Part shown: positions 1 to 10,100 of the stretch, one piece after another
Numbering within the stretch: position 1 is the stretch's first letter
Layout of the letters: each line of letters begins with the position of its first letter
Assembly (NCBI RefSeq): GCF_030272615.1
Contig: NC_081409.1
Span: forward strand, 241,694,332 to 241,758,331
Reading direction: 5' to 3'
DNA: 64,000 bases
Source: Cryptomeria japonica
Lineage: Eukaryota; Streptophyta; Pinopsida; Cupressales; Cupressaceae
The notes under the pieces: generated by a model
What the model was told of the DNA's origin: nothing
The model's database searches: none
The model's input: only the letters and a program-made list of their open reading frames with translations
Program-made: the position numbers and the translations under genes

Positions 1-299
1 AGGTGATTTTGAAATGTTTTGACCCCCGAAATCAAGCCCCCAAGTTCAAAATAGGACCTAATTAGGGTTTTTGATTAAATGATGTATTGGAAGAATAAAA
101 TGAAAGGGGCACACTTTAATGAAAGGGCCCAACTTTATGATGTGGGAGATGATAAAATAGAACCTTAGACCTAATTAATTTAATTAATTAAGTGCTAAAG
201 GGGAAATGCAATGCAAAATGCAAAATGCGCCAAGGCGGGTGCTAAACTAGGTGTGAAATTGTACCACCCTAGCAAGTGCGTACAATTTACGACGCTACA
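1..299 (-). repeat. G1 3' LTR (partial)
   Basis: This stretch matches 7088-7389 almost base for base, with about six visible differences, most of them in the first 30 bases. It ends in GACGCTACA, the minus-strand LTR start TGTAGCG. The rest of the LTR lies left of the window. Confidence 0.9.
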
Positions 300-315
300 T
301 TTAGCCCCCACTTTA
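300..315 (-). other. G1 polypurine tract
   Basis: On the minus strand this reads as a purine-rich run, GTGGGGGCTAAA, abutting the LTR start. This is the position of the plus-strand primer of Gypsy elements. G2 has the analogous GAGGCTAAA just before its 3' LTR at 16769. Confidence 0.7.
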
Positions 316-2198
316 GCGGTCATATGAGTACTACGTGCATATGCAAGCTAAAGTACAGAAAAGTAAACATTATTTGAAAAAGGATATATCCATAAGTCTG
401 TCGAACGAAGCCCCCAGCGGTATCTGCAGTACACAGTTAGGAACCACAACCTACAAAACCACATGTTAGATCACAAAATCACCTAATGCTTACTAAGGAA
501 GGTGATGAAAATTCGAGGGTAGCTATATGCCCCCCCTGTTTTGGCTTGCTAATTTTAGTGAGTTGAAACAGGGTATCATGTTTACCACTTCGAATTGTTA
601 AAGAATATTGATGACAAATGCTCACAAGAAGATTTGATATGAGATCAAAAACTAATGGAGAATCATTTGGTAAGAAAGAGGACTAAATCTCAATTCCAAC
701 GCAACAAAGAGTGTGAGGATTTGAGAGTTCTCTAACACAAGATGAAGGATGTAAATGGAATCAAAATGCAAAGGGAAGAATAGGAAGGAAAAAAAAGCAT
801 GAATACACACATTTGTGATCCATGAGAAGAATAGTGAGAGAGAAAACATGGAATTCTCGCCCCTAGATCTTGTCTAGGTGATCCAAGGGAAAAAGGACAT
901 GGAAAACTAGCCCCTAGAGTTTGTCTAGGTGATCCATGTCAGGGACGAGAGTGAGAAATTCTAGCCTTATGCCGCTAGTTCCACTCAACCTCGTGCATGT
1001 GTGTGTAAGGGAGGTTAGAAGCACCTCATAGGAGTCTATGCCCGAGTATGCTACAACCTGTATATGTATAGTACAAAAGCGTGACATCTCGCTCTAAGAG
1101 TCTGTGCTCTGGTTCCGAGAATAATCACCTTGCATAAAAGAAAAATGGAGACATCTCACTCTAAGAGTCTGTGCTCTGGTTCCGGGAATGACCCATTGCT
1201 CAAAAAGTGTAATGTTTATGTCATAAGCAAAGTAGAACAAGGATACCTACCTTCATCACAAAAGAAGATACCCCAAAAAATGCAACAATGTCATAGATCC
1301 AAGCAAGGGAGTTTTTTACTCTTTAAGCAAGGATAAGATAGTTGAAAAGGGATATCTTGTAGTATGTGTAAAGGAGATCCTTAGAGGAGAAGAGATCTTT
1401 GTACAAAAGACACCTATCCCCAAGAGGACAAATATAACATCTTCTAGAATAAGACAAAGAAGAGAATAAGAATGCAATACTTCCTTCTTTTGGGAGGTGA
1501 AAGTGATTCTTAATGAAGGATGACGCTCTTTTTAACCCAATTGGGAGAGTGAATTCATTATGGATGTATTTTACCAAGTGCAAAAGAGGTTGTAGTCAAG
1601 GACTTACACCTCTTGTAAGAGAGAATCCTTAAACAACAACAAATGCATATAAGGAATAACATCAAGTAATAAAGTTCACACCATCCACGAAAATAGGAAA
1701 AAGTGGATCCTTAGATAAAAATAAGAAAAGATCATTGCCTCCCAAGGATAAGGTCAATGAGAAGGACTTACACAATCTTCCAGGGAGAGATTTAGACATA
1801 AGCAAATTGTACTACATACTCGCATGAGTTCATGCAAGCAAGACATTAGTGTATGTAAAATGCTCCTCACAAGAAGTGGGTAGGATAAGAAAGAGAATAC
1901 ACATCTTCTCCCATATCTAGGAAAAGAGGATTCTAAAGAAAACATGATCAATATTTCCACACTATTACCCCAAAGGGAAATTTTAATCATAAAAAGAAGA
2001 GATGTATGAAATCACTCTTGTCCCCATAGGAACAAGAGATAACATAGAAAATTAGGCTATTATGTTGCTTCAAAAATATGATTGCACTTGAAATTGTACC
2101 ATCATGAATGACAATGAGCCCCCAGTAAATGAGCTACCAATGTCACATAATGATGAGCAACATAATAGCCATTAATGTTATTTAAAGACATGATAGAT
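316..2198 (-). other. G1 long 3' non-coding region with repeated modules
   Basis: About 1.9 kb between the ORF stop and the purine tract has no supported gene. It is homologous, in reverse complement, to the 3' region of G2 (about 14240-16750). Two modules carrying CTCTAAGAG and GTGCTCTGGTTCC lie at about 1087-1130 and 1150-1190. Modules containing TAGGTGATCCA lie at about 865-945. A single block near 1800-1860 corresponds to the 185-bp unit that is triplicated in G2. Short ORFs here have no family signature. Confidence 0.6.
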
Positions 2199-5100
2199 TT
2201 AATGAGGTATTTGAATATAACATGTTGAATGCTCAACTATAAGTGAGATCAAAAACATGTATAAAATGATAAAAATTGAAGAAGGAAAGTTACGAGAAAT
2301 CTTAGAAGAGAGATGAGTGTAATTTATTAGAGCCTTATCCCTAGAGGAAAGGACTTTATGATAAATAGGAGATAAAGATTCATAAGTGGATTTAGAAATT
2401 TGAGGGGAGTCATAAAGAGATTTTTTCATCACCAAGATTTCCTTATGAGGGGAATGAGAGTTGATAGAAGTAGAAGATGATTTAGTTGAAGTGAGATCAT
2501 CATCACTACTAAATATAGCATTCACATTGAGAGATGGTCTTTTAGATGCTTTGGTGGGCTTAGAAAGATTATATCCAAGTCCAAATGAATATTCATGCAT
2601 GTTATGTTCTAAAGGAACTTTAATTCCTTGTTCATTTGCACCACAACCATTTCCACTATAGCCACTCTTAGCCAAAATGTGAAAACCACAACCATAACGA
2701 TTAGCCATTTTAGAAAGAAAAGGTGGTTTTTCATAAGACAAAGAATCAAATTCTTCAGAATTAGAGGTGTGAGGAGAAGAAGTTTGAGAAGCGGCCACAA
2801 AATTATTGCTCATAGGTTCAAGTAAGACTAATTGATCTCTAGTTTCTTCCTTCTTTTTAACTTTAAGCTCTCTAGGAGGAACCCTATACTCACCTACAAA
2901 GGTGGGATTAAAATCAAGAGATCCCCAATCATCTTCTGCGAGAACCTTCTCAGGATCAAAAGCCTTTTCATGTGTAGATTCAAGTTGAGAAGAATCTTCT
3001 TCAGGAACCTCAGACTCATCCAAAGAATTTTGATTATCAGAGGGTGATGATTCATCCATAGGTATCTTATTTAATGAGTCATCACTAGAAGAGGAAGGCT
3101 TAGAAGAACTCCCTTTGGAAGTAGATGTTTGCAAACAAGCTTGAAAATTAGTATCACCTATCAAGGTATATGTCTTATTGTTATAAATAAATTTAACTTG
3201 TCTATGCAATGTAGAGGGGACAGCTTGCATACTGTGAATCCAAGGTCTCCCTAGTAACAAGTTGTATGTTAGATTTCCCAACATAACATGGATAGGAGTA
3301 GGCAAAGTAACAGGTCCCACTGTGATGGGTAAGGTGATAATACCTAATGAAGACATAGCCACATTATCAAAGCCTCGAATGGGATGAGAGTCAGGCTCAA
3401 TAAGGGATGTATCCACATTCATCTTATGCAATAGATTAATGCTACACACGTTAAGGCCAGAACCATTATCTACCAGTGTTCGTCTTATAGCAGTGTCATT
3501 TATGATAACCACAATCATCAAGGGATCATATTGATGTTGAATTTCACTAGTAGGAAACTCATCTTGAGTAAACACAATTTGAGCTTTAGGATTCATCACA
3601 GAGTTAACCAAAGACACTATATTACTAGATGTATTAGGTGGAGGAACATTCAAATCTTTCAAGGCATCTTGTAACATTCCATGATGAGTGGAAGAAGTTT
3701 GGATCAAATCCCAAAGGGATATCTTAGCAGGGGTAGCTTTAAGTTGTTCTATGAGATCATATTCCTTACCAAGAACTTGTGAAATACGAGGAGCTTGAGG
3801 AAGAATAGGTTGGGAAGGAGGAAGTGAAGTTGGGATAACTGGAGGAGGATTAGGCTGCCTATTATTTCTAGTATTATAGGTATGAGCAACCGCATTATAA
3901 CTCTCTCTAGTCAGTTGCTTAGCATACTCATAAGGGCTCTTAGTAGAATAACCTCCTTGCATAGTAATAATAGGTTTCTTAGGAGTGAAAAAGGAATCAT
4001 TAGCATAACCACCTTGAACCACTAAGATAGGCTTATTTAAAGGTTGAGAATTTTGAGAAGGACAAGCACCTTGGACAGTGAAGAGAGGTTTGTTAGGTGT
4101 TTCATTCACATGTATCAAATTGATTGAGCATGGTTTAGAGGAATGAACAAAAGTGTTGGAAGAATTATTGATAGTCTTCTCTTGCACTAAAATCTCATCA
4201 CAGATTAAATCAATTTTAGGAGAGAGACAAGGGGTAGGCATTGATGTTCTAGTAGGCAGAGTAATACTAGGAAAGGTCATATCATCCTCTATCATCAAAG
4301 GATCTACATGGGGAATAAACTCTCTAGGAGAAGGATCAACATTACTCTCTAAAGTCTCACTTTTGAGATGGAGATCTTTGAAAGAGATGTTAACCATCTT
4401 GTTTTGAACTAGGGTTTCCTTATGAGTAAAGCCAAGTTGAGGAGAGGGAGAATAATTGAGATTCAAGGAAGGTGAGAAACTATCAAGGGAGTTTTCAATC
4501 TTGATTTCATCCCCTCTGGCTAGGGTTCTCTCATGGGGAAGAGAATAATCTACACCCTCTTCTAATGGTTCATCCCAAATAGTGAGGTTGTTAAAAGGAA
4601 TGTTTGAAGTATTGTTAATTTCGGGAGAGGAGCTAACATTGTTTATTAATTCCTCATCCTTAGGAGGGAGAGCATCAATAGATGTGTTAAACTCATCCTC
4701 TTTCCTCAAAATATGTTCAATATGATCTTTGGGGGAGAGGGAATTAAGGAAATTGCTTATTAATTCATCTTCTTTCTCTAAGGGATGCTTATGGGTAAGA
4801 CAAACTTTAGGAGAAGGGTAAGCATTTATCATTAATTCATCATCTCTAGTGGGAATTTTGTTGGAAAAGGTAATGCCATTACTAGGAAATGTAGGGATAA
4901 TGTCATCTTCTTGCACAAAAGGATCCTCATGAAGGGAGTGTTTTTTAGGAGGAACATGAACATATTTCTCCAAAGATTCATGCTTAGGAAGGAGATCTTT
5001 GAAAGAAGTGTTCATAACCTCTTGTTGCACTAACATGCCCCCATTGGAAGGACCAACTTTAGGAGAAAATAAGTCAATGTCCATCAATGTCTTTTCACTT

Positions 5101-5384
5101 AGAGAGGCATCATGTAGGGAAGGTGAAGTAACATTAAGAAAGGTGTTTATGATATCATTCTCTTCCTCTAGGATAGCTAAATAGGAAGGGCACATTTTAG
5201 GAGAATTGTCAAGATCACTCTTAAAGTCTTCATCCTTAGAGCACGGGAGAGTCTCAAAGGGATTGGTAGCAACTCTTTTAGGCACTAAAATGTTGTTATA
5301 GATGGGGGGAGGTTCTTTAGGAGAAGGAAAAATTGAAACAAGGGAAGCTAACCCATAATCACATCTATGAAATGAATGCATCAT
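2199..5384 (-). CDS. G1 gag-like polyprotein with aspartic protease and G-patch-like motif, 1061 aa
   Basis: Uninterrupted 1061-codon frame; two adjacent ATGs (5384, 5381) start it. Residues about 50-430 are an acidic repeat region with recurring SPK, KDE and FKDL-type blocks. Residues 430-480 hold three copies of a KP(I/L)-QG(G/A) motif. Residues 545-585 resemble the conserved segment before Gypsy proteases. The retropepsin-like domain lies at about 616-735, with catalytic DNGSG at 639-643 and LLLGRPWIH near 709. A Ser/Asp/Glu-rich linker follows. A G-patch-like glycine motif lies at about 896-939. Residues 1034-1050 are strongly hydrophobic. Protease and G-patch place it near the Tat/Ogre group. 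No RT, RNase H, integrase or clear zinc knuckle is present. It would process gag in virus-like particles, with polymerase supplied in trans (inference). Confidence 0.85.
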   Translation of the reverse strand: MMHSFHRCDYGLASLVSIFPSPKEPPPIYNNILVPKRVATNPFETLPCSKDEDFKSDLDNSPKMCPSYLAILEEENDIINTFLNVTSPSLHDASLSEKTLMDIDLFSPKVGPSNGGMLVQQEVMNTSFKDLLPKHESLEKYVHVPPKKHSLHEDPFVQEDDIIPTFPSNGITFSNKIPTRDDELMINAYPSPKVCLTHKHPLEKEDELISNFLNSLSPKDHIEHILRKEDEFNTSIDALPPKDEELINNVSSSPEINNTSNIPFNNLTIWDEPLEEGVDYSLPHERTLARGDEIKIENSLDSFSPSLNLNYSPSPQLGFTHKETLVQNKMVNISFKDLHLKSETLESNVDPSPREFIPHVDPLMIEDDMTFPSITLPTRTSMPTPCLSPKIDLICDEILVQEKTINNSSNTFVHSSKPCSINLIHVNETPNKPLFTVQGACPSQNSQPLNKPILVVQGGYANDSFFTPKKPIITMQGGYSTKSPYEYAKQLTRESYNAVAHTYNTRNNRQPNPPPVIPTSLPPSQPILPQAPRISQVLGKEYDLIEQLKATPAKISLWDLIQTSSTHHGMLQDALKDLNVPPPNTSSNIVSLVNSVMNPKAQIVFTQDEFPTSEIQHQYDPLMIVVIINDTAIRRTLVDNGSGLNVCSINLLHKMNVDTSLIEPDSHPIRGFDNVAMSSLGIITLPITVGPVTLPTPIHVMLGNLTYNLLLGRPWIHSMQAVPSTLHRQVKFIYNNKTYTLIGDTNFQACLQTSTSKGSSSKPSSSSDDSLNKIPMDESSPSDNQNSLDESEVPEEDSSQLESTHEKAFDPEKVLAEDDWGSLDFNPTFVGEYRVPPRELKVKKKEETRDQLVLLEPMSNNFVAASQTSSPHTSNSEEFDSLSYEKPPFLSKMANRYGCGFHILAKSGYSGNGCGANEQGIKVPLEHNMHEYSFGLGYNLSKPTKASKRPSLNVNAIFSSDDDLTSTKSSSTSINSHSPHKEILVMKKSLYDSPQISKSTYESLSPIYHKVLSSRDKALINYTHLSSKISRNFPSSIFIILYMFLISLIVEHSTCYIQIPH

Positions 5385-5728
5385 GACAACAATTTTCCTC
5401 TTTCAAATGATAACACATGCAAAATAGAAGGAAATGTTTAATTTTAACCAATGCAAGCACTTAGAATGTAGATTTAGAAAATGAAATTTATGATTCAAAT
5501 GAGTTCCTAAATCAGATTTGAAATTATTAATCCCAATTAAGCTATCCACAAGTTCAACTTCAAATTGAAAAATTAGGGTTTTAGCAAAAATTTCCTCTAA
5601 ATTTTTGAATCTTGCAAGAAATTAAAACTTGTAAATGCAAATTTGAATTTGAAATAGCATAAACACTCAAATTTGAAAACATAGATCAGAATTAGAGAAG
5701 ATTGGAATTCACGTCGGGTTCACCAAAA
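5385..5728 (-). other. G1 5' leader
   Basis: This AT-rich leader between LTR and ORF carries the primer-site candidate at its LTR end. It is recognisably similar to 12230-12440 in G2, for example in the shared AAACCCTAATTTTTCA on the element strand. No gene is seen. Confidence 0.6.
5711..5725 (-). other. G1 primer-binding site candidate
   Basis: On the minus strand TGGTGAACCCGACGT lies three bases inside the LTR end CCATACA. A TGG start next to an LTR is expected for a tRNA 3'-CCA primer. I could not assign the tRNA. Confidence 0.6.
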
Positions 5729-6157
5729 TGTATGGGGGAAAAAGTGACACTAAGCAAACATGCCCTAATCTCACTTTCATTCACACACTTGTGGAATACG
5801 AAAGAGCCTAGAGGTATCACACAATTGGCTACTTCTTTTTGTGGAAGAGAGAGCCATGGGCTACCTATTAGGATTTCTATTCCTTTGTTGTAATTGAAAG
5901 ATAAGATGATGCAAGTTCAATTCCTAACCCCAAAGTGCAAGTATGAACTAGTAACAAGATTGCAAGATTGAACTTAAACAATGGAAAGCTGTAAACACAA
6001 GGACAAGACAAGAATGTAAATGCGTACCCGGTGTTAAAATCTGAGTGAAAATGTTCAGGATGGGGGCGCGGGCGCCACTGTCCTGATTCTGCCCCTGAAA
6101 CTGCTGTTTTGCAACCTGAAAAGCTGTCAAAAATGCTGAAACTTGTTGTCTGACAGA

Positions 6158-6250
6158 GGGACCAGGGCGCCCAGCGCCCCTGTCCCAGGGACCAGGGCAC
6201 CCAACGCCCCTGTCCTGGCAGGACCAAGGCGCCCCACGCCCCTGTCCTGG
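6158..6250 (-). repeat. Three tandem GC-rich hairpin units in the G1 LTR
   Basis: Three copies of a roughly 30-base unit begin at about 6158, 6188 and 6219. Each is self-complementary, pairing GGGACCAGGGCGC with GCGCCCCTGTCCC around a short loop. They lie downstream of the TATA-like box in element orientation and so would be in the transcribed leader. Confidence 0.75.
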
Positions 6251-6861
6251 TCTTTTTCTCTACAATTTGGTGTGTTGTCCCGTCTCAGTCTGCTTCCGTC
6301 GGATCTGCAACTTGCGGCGTCGTCCGAATCCGAAACCTGCACTTATATCTGAAAAGGTATGGTGGGCGGCTATATAGGGTTTTGCCTTAGTCAAACCCCC
6401 GCTTTGGTGATTTCCACCTCCACGAATAGCCAATTTGTATTGTAAAAGTAATGTGTGTGCAGACCTTGTGTGTGTGCAAGATCCTAAAATGCAAGTAAGC
6501 AAACTAGAGCAACCTAGAAAGTAAACCCTAATTGCTTGCAAATGATAATGTAAATGCTCCAAATCAAGATGTAAAGAGATCTAAAGCATGAATACAAGTG
6601 ATATAATGAGGCTTATGCAAATACATGGAAACAACATGAAATCATACCCAACCCCAAGGGAGGGGTACAAGCCAATCTTCAGTCGGTGATCCCTTATTGC
6701 TCTTCAATGTCTTCAAAGCCCTAAATGGATGAATGAAATTGATGAATGCTTGATGGATGGTTGTTGAATGTTGTTAAAGTCTTTCAAAGATCTTCTCTTT
6801 CGCTGCATAGAAGGCCCTTGAAACCAAAAATCTGGATCCTTTCAAATGAAGAAAGAGAGCT

Positions 6862-6870
6862 CTTATATAT
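6862..6870 (-). promoter_or_regulatory. TATA-like box of the G1 LTR
   Basis: The minus strand reads TATATAAG about 520 bases inside the LTR start, a usual place for the pol II box at the U3/R side of plant LTRs. The start site itself is not determined. Confidence 0.5.
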
Positions 6871-7389
6871 GAAACCCTAGGTCTTAATTTCAACTTTTGG
6901 CCCACCTAGAGATTGAATCTCCTGCCAATTTCTTGGGGTTAAGCTTTATTTTATGATTGGATCGTGCTCCTAAAATTTTGGGAAAAATGTTCGGGACCAT
7001 GTGCACTCCGGGGGCCATGGTCCTGACAACTTTTCACCAAATTTTCAGGGCCGTCGGATATGATGATTTTAGAGAGAATCCTAAAGTTACAGGTGATTTC
7101 AAGATGTTTTGAGCCCCGAAATCAAGCCCCCAAGTTCAAAATAGGACCTAATTAGGGTTTTTGATTAAATGATGTATTGGAAGAATAAAATGAAAGGGGC
7201 ACACTTTAATGAAAGGGCCCAACTTTATGATGTGGGAGATGATAAAATAGAACCTTAGACCTAATTAATTTAATTAATTAAGTGCTAAAGGGGAAATGCA
7301 ATGCAAAATGCAAAATGTGCCAAGGCGGGTGCTAAACTAGGTGTGAAATTGTACCACCCTAGCCAGTGCGTACAATTTACGACGCTACA

Positions 7390-8240
7390 ACAACATTCAT
7401 AATGTTAGATCTAGTCTGAGTCAAATACAACAGTCCACCAATCATAGATCTATATCAGGTCTAGTTAGCCTTTAGAGATTCATCATTTTTTTTCATCTTG
7501 CATCTGATCATCATAGGAGTTCCAACAGGTTTGGAATCATCTAACCTAAACTTCTTTAGCAATTCCTTCACATACTTAGATTGAGATATGAAAATTCCTT
7601 TATCAGTCTATGAAATTCGCAATCCTAGAAAGAACTTCATCTCACCTATCATAGACATATCAAACCCTTTTTGCATATCATCATAAAACTTATTACTCAA
7701 CTCATCATCTCCTCCAAAAATAATGTCACCAACAAAGACTTCAACAATCAAAATGTTATCATTATCAATATTGAAGTACAAATTATTATCACCAGTACCT
7801 TTACACAATCCTAGTTTCGTCAAATACCTGTCCAATCTAGCATAGCAAGCTCTAAGGGCTTGTTTAAGACCATACAATGCTTTCTTCAATATGCATACCA
7901 TGTCTTCTTCATCTGTCAATGAAAATCTATCTGGTTTCTCAATGTAGACTTCCACTTCCAAATCACCATTCAAAAAGGTTGACTTCACATCCATCTAATA
8001 TACCTTGAATTTCTTATGAGCAGCATATGTAAGAAATACTTTAACAGCTTCAATTCTAGCTACAGGAGCAAAAGTCAACTCAAATTCAATACCTTCTATT
8101 TGTGAATATCCCTTACATACCAATCTTGCTTTGTTTCTAACAACTTCTCCATCTTCATTAAGCTTATTCTGGAGCACCCATTTAGTATCAATTACATTCT
8201 TGTCCTTAGGTCTCAGAACAAGTTCTCATGTTTTAATCTT
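7390..8240 (-). pseudogene. M1 reverse transcriptase (N-terminal and palm part), broken
   Basis: Copia reverse-transcriptase sequence follows the conserved order [12 protein letters not shown], then the [10 protein letters not shown] segment, MDVKSTFLNG, LKKALYGLKQA and the catalytic loop. The loop reads FVGD at 7725-7736 where the family has a V-D-D core, so one catalytic aspartate is lost. In-frame stops occur at about 7992 and near 7608. The sequence is cut at 7390 by G1, so thumb and RNase H are not in the window. It is a dead relic; the family assignment is secure. Confidence 0.85.
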
Positions 8241-9620
8241 CTCAATCTGATCTAACTCTTCTTCCATAGCTTTCACCCAATTTTCATCTTTACAAGCTTT
8301 AGCAACATCTTTAGGCTCAATTTTATAAATCATACATGTCTCTTTAGCAGCAATCCTTCTCCTAGTCATTACATCTTTATTTTTCTCACCAATAATCTGA
8401 TTCTCTGAATGATTTAATCTTACATACCTCGGGTTCTTCCTGTTATTTTGATTCTTAGTCTCTTGAACTTCTTCACGAGAAATAGCATCTTGAATTACTA
8501 ACTCTTCTGGATCACTCTGCTTCATACTCTCAGTCTGCACTTCCTTTGAAGTAACATCATGATCATCAAAATCATATCCACATGCTCTCATTTGCTTCTT
8601 GTGATTCTCATCAACTTTCACATTTTCACTTTCCACTATCTTTCTCAATCTCTTATTGTAACATTGGTAGGCTTTTCTCTTAGTATAATATGCCAAAAAG
8701 ATTCCTTCATCACATCTTGCGTCAAATTTTCCTATATCCTCATCTCTTTTGATATAACATTTGCTTCCAAAGATTTTGAAATATCTAATTGTAGGAACAT
8801 GACCAAACTATAGTTCATAAGGGGTCTTACTGGAATCACTTTTTATATGCACCCAGTTGAATGTGTATACAACAGTGCTAACAGCTTCTCTCCAATAGAT
8901 CTATAGAACATTTCCTTCAATCATCAAAGTTCTAGCAGCATCTAAAATAGTTATGTTCTTCCTTTCAACAACTCCATTTTGTTGAGGGGTTCTCGAAGAA
9001 AATAACTGTCTTCTGATTTCATGCTCTTCACAAAAGGAATTAAACTCACCGGAGGTGAATTCTCAACCTTTGTCAAACCTCAAACACTTCAGGTTCAATC
9101 CAGTCTCTGTCTCCACTCTAGCTTTGAATATTTCAAACTTCTCCAGTGCTTCAAATTTCTCCCTTAGAAAAGTGACCCACATCATCCTAGAATAGTAATC
9201 AATCATCAACATAAAGTATATGTCTCCCTGCAAGCTTCTCACTCTAGAAGGTCCACATAAATTAGTATACACAACATCTAATAACCCATAAGATGTATAC
9301 AGTTTTCTCTTGAATGAAATTCTTGTTTTCTTTCCCAATTGACATTCTTTACATACCGGATTAGTAGGCTTCATTATCTTAGGCAGATCTCTAATAGCTT
9401 GAGTAGAACTAATCTTAATCATGCAGTCAAAATTAACATGACATTTCCTTCTATGTCATAACCAACTCTCATCAATCTAAGCAATCAAGCAACTTTTCTC
9501 ACTAGCATTCAAATGAAAGATATTACCTTTAGTTTTAGTACCTGATTCAATCTCTATACCAAAGCTATTCAAGAGCTTGCATTTCTCATTCTTGAATTGC
9601 AAATCATATCCCTTATCAAC
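8241..9620 (-). pseudogene. M1 integrase and linker, broken
   Basis: Reading leftwards from 9620: degenerate GAG-pre-integrase with HHCC zinc finger (CKECQLG at about 9350), then the rve core. The first catalytic position reads YTNLCGP, Asp replaced by Asn. The second keeps Asp in LRFDKG. The third Glu is present in the PQQNGVVE-type motif near 8970. Several stops and frameshifts break the frame, for example at about 9060 and 9425. The C-terminal linker towards reverse transcriptase (8241-8696) is rich in K, E and N. Product inactive. Confidence 0.8.
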
Positions 9621-10100
9621 CATCTATTCAACACTCAAAAGATTATGCTTCAAACCTTCAACATATAAAACATCATCAGTATTGTGTTTACCATCAAGAG
9701 AAATAGAACCTCTACCATGGATTACACAAGCTTTGTTGTCTCCAAATATTACTACACCGCCATCATAATTCTCCATATTCACAAATTTACCTTTATCACA
9801 TGTCATGTCATGTGAACAACCACTGTCAATCACCCATTCATCTTTCTCATCAATCTTAGCATCCAAAACTTTCTCTTTGACAGTACAACTTGTAGAATCA
9901 ACAGGTACTAAATCATCTTCCTTGATAGCAATGAACACAAATTCATCTTTCAAATTCCCTTTCTTAGACTCTTCATCTGTCACACCTTCATTAGCAACAT
10001 AATAACATTTCTTCTGATATCTATACTTCTGGTTAGGCTTGTAAGGCTTATCATACTTTGGAAATCTTTCATCTCTTTCGGGACACCTGGAAGCAAAATG
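9621..10100 (-). pseudogene. M1 aspartic protease region
   Basis: This part of the 9624-10232 frame follows the gag zinc knuckle. It contains the Copia protease motif VIDSGCSHDMT with an apparently intact active-site D-S-G, then the conserved GRGSISLDGKH and LYVEGLKHNLLSV segments. The corresponding C3 sequence (51965-52354) is clearly related. It is part of a broken gag-pol and is not independently expressed. Confidence 0.8.

Larger units (their letters stand above)
1..7389 (-). mobile_element. G1: non-autonomous Ty3/Gypsy LTR retrotransposon (3' LTR cut by the window edge)
   Basis: Positions 1-299 and about 7088-7389 are near-identical direct repeats, so both are ends of one element. The minus-strand LTR starts TGTAGCG and ends CCATACA. 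A purine tract follows the left LTR, and a TGG-starting primer-site candidate sits next to the right LTR; both show minus orientation. The interior holds one long ORF (2199-5384) with protease and G-patch-like motif but no reverse transcriptase, RNase H or integrase. It is inserted in the reverse-transcriptase region of the Copia M1, whose coding sequence starts again at 7390. The few LTR differences and the open ORF make it the youngest element here. The left end and left target duplication lie outside the window. Confidence 0.85.
5729..7389 (-). repeat. G1 5' LTR (about 1.66 kb)
   Basis: The LTR begins TGTAGCG at 7389 on the minus strand and ends in ACA at 5729. Its outer 300 bases match 1-299. 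It contains a TATA-like box at about 6862-6870, three GC-rich hairpin repeats downstream of that box (6158-6250), and a block at about 6985-7095 that recurs in G2 on the same genomic strand. The inner boundary rests on the TG/CA rule and the primer site, because the other LTR copy is cut by the window. Confidence 0.75.

Noticed and set aside
652-1990. Several 65-86-codon ORFs in the G1 3' region
   Set aside because: Short, on both strands, not conserved as frames in the homologous G2 region.
5877-6562. Overlapping ORFs of 60-116 codons on both strands around the GC-rich segment
   Set aside because: They fall in the G1 LTR, overlap one another in several frames and reflect the GC-rich hairpin repeats; no family signature.
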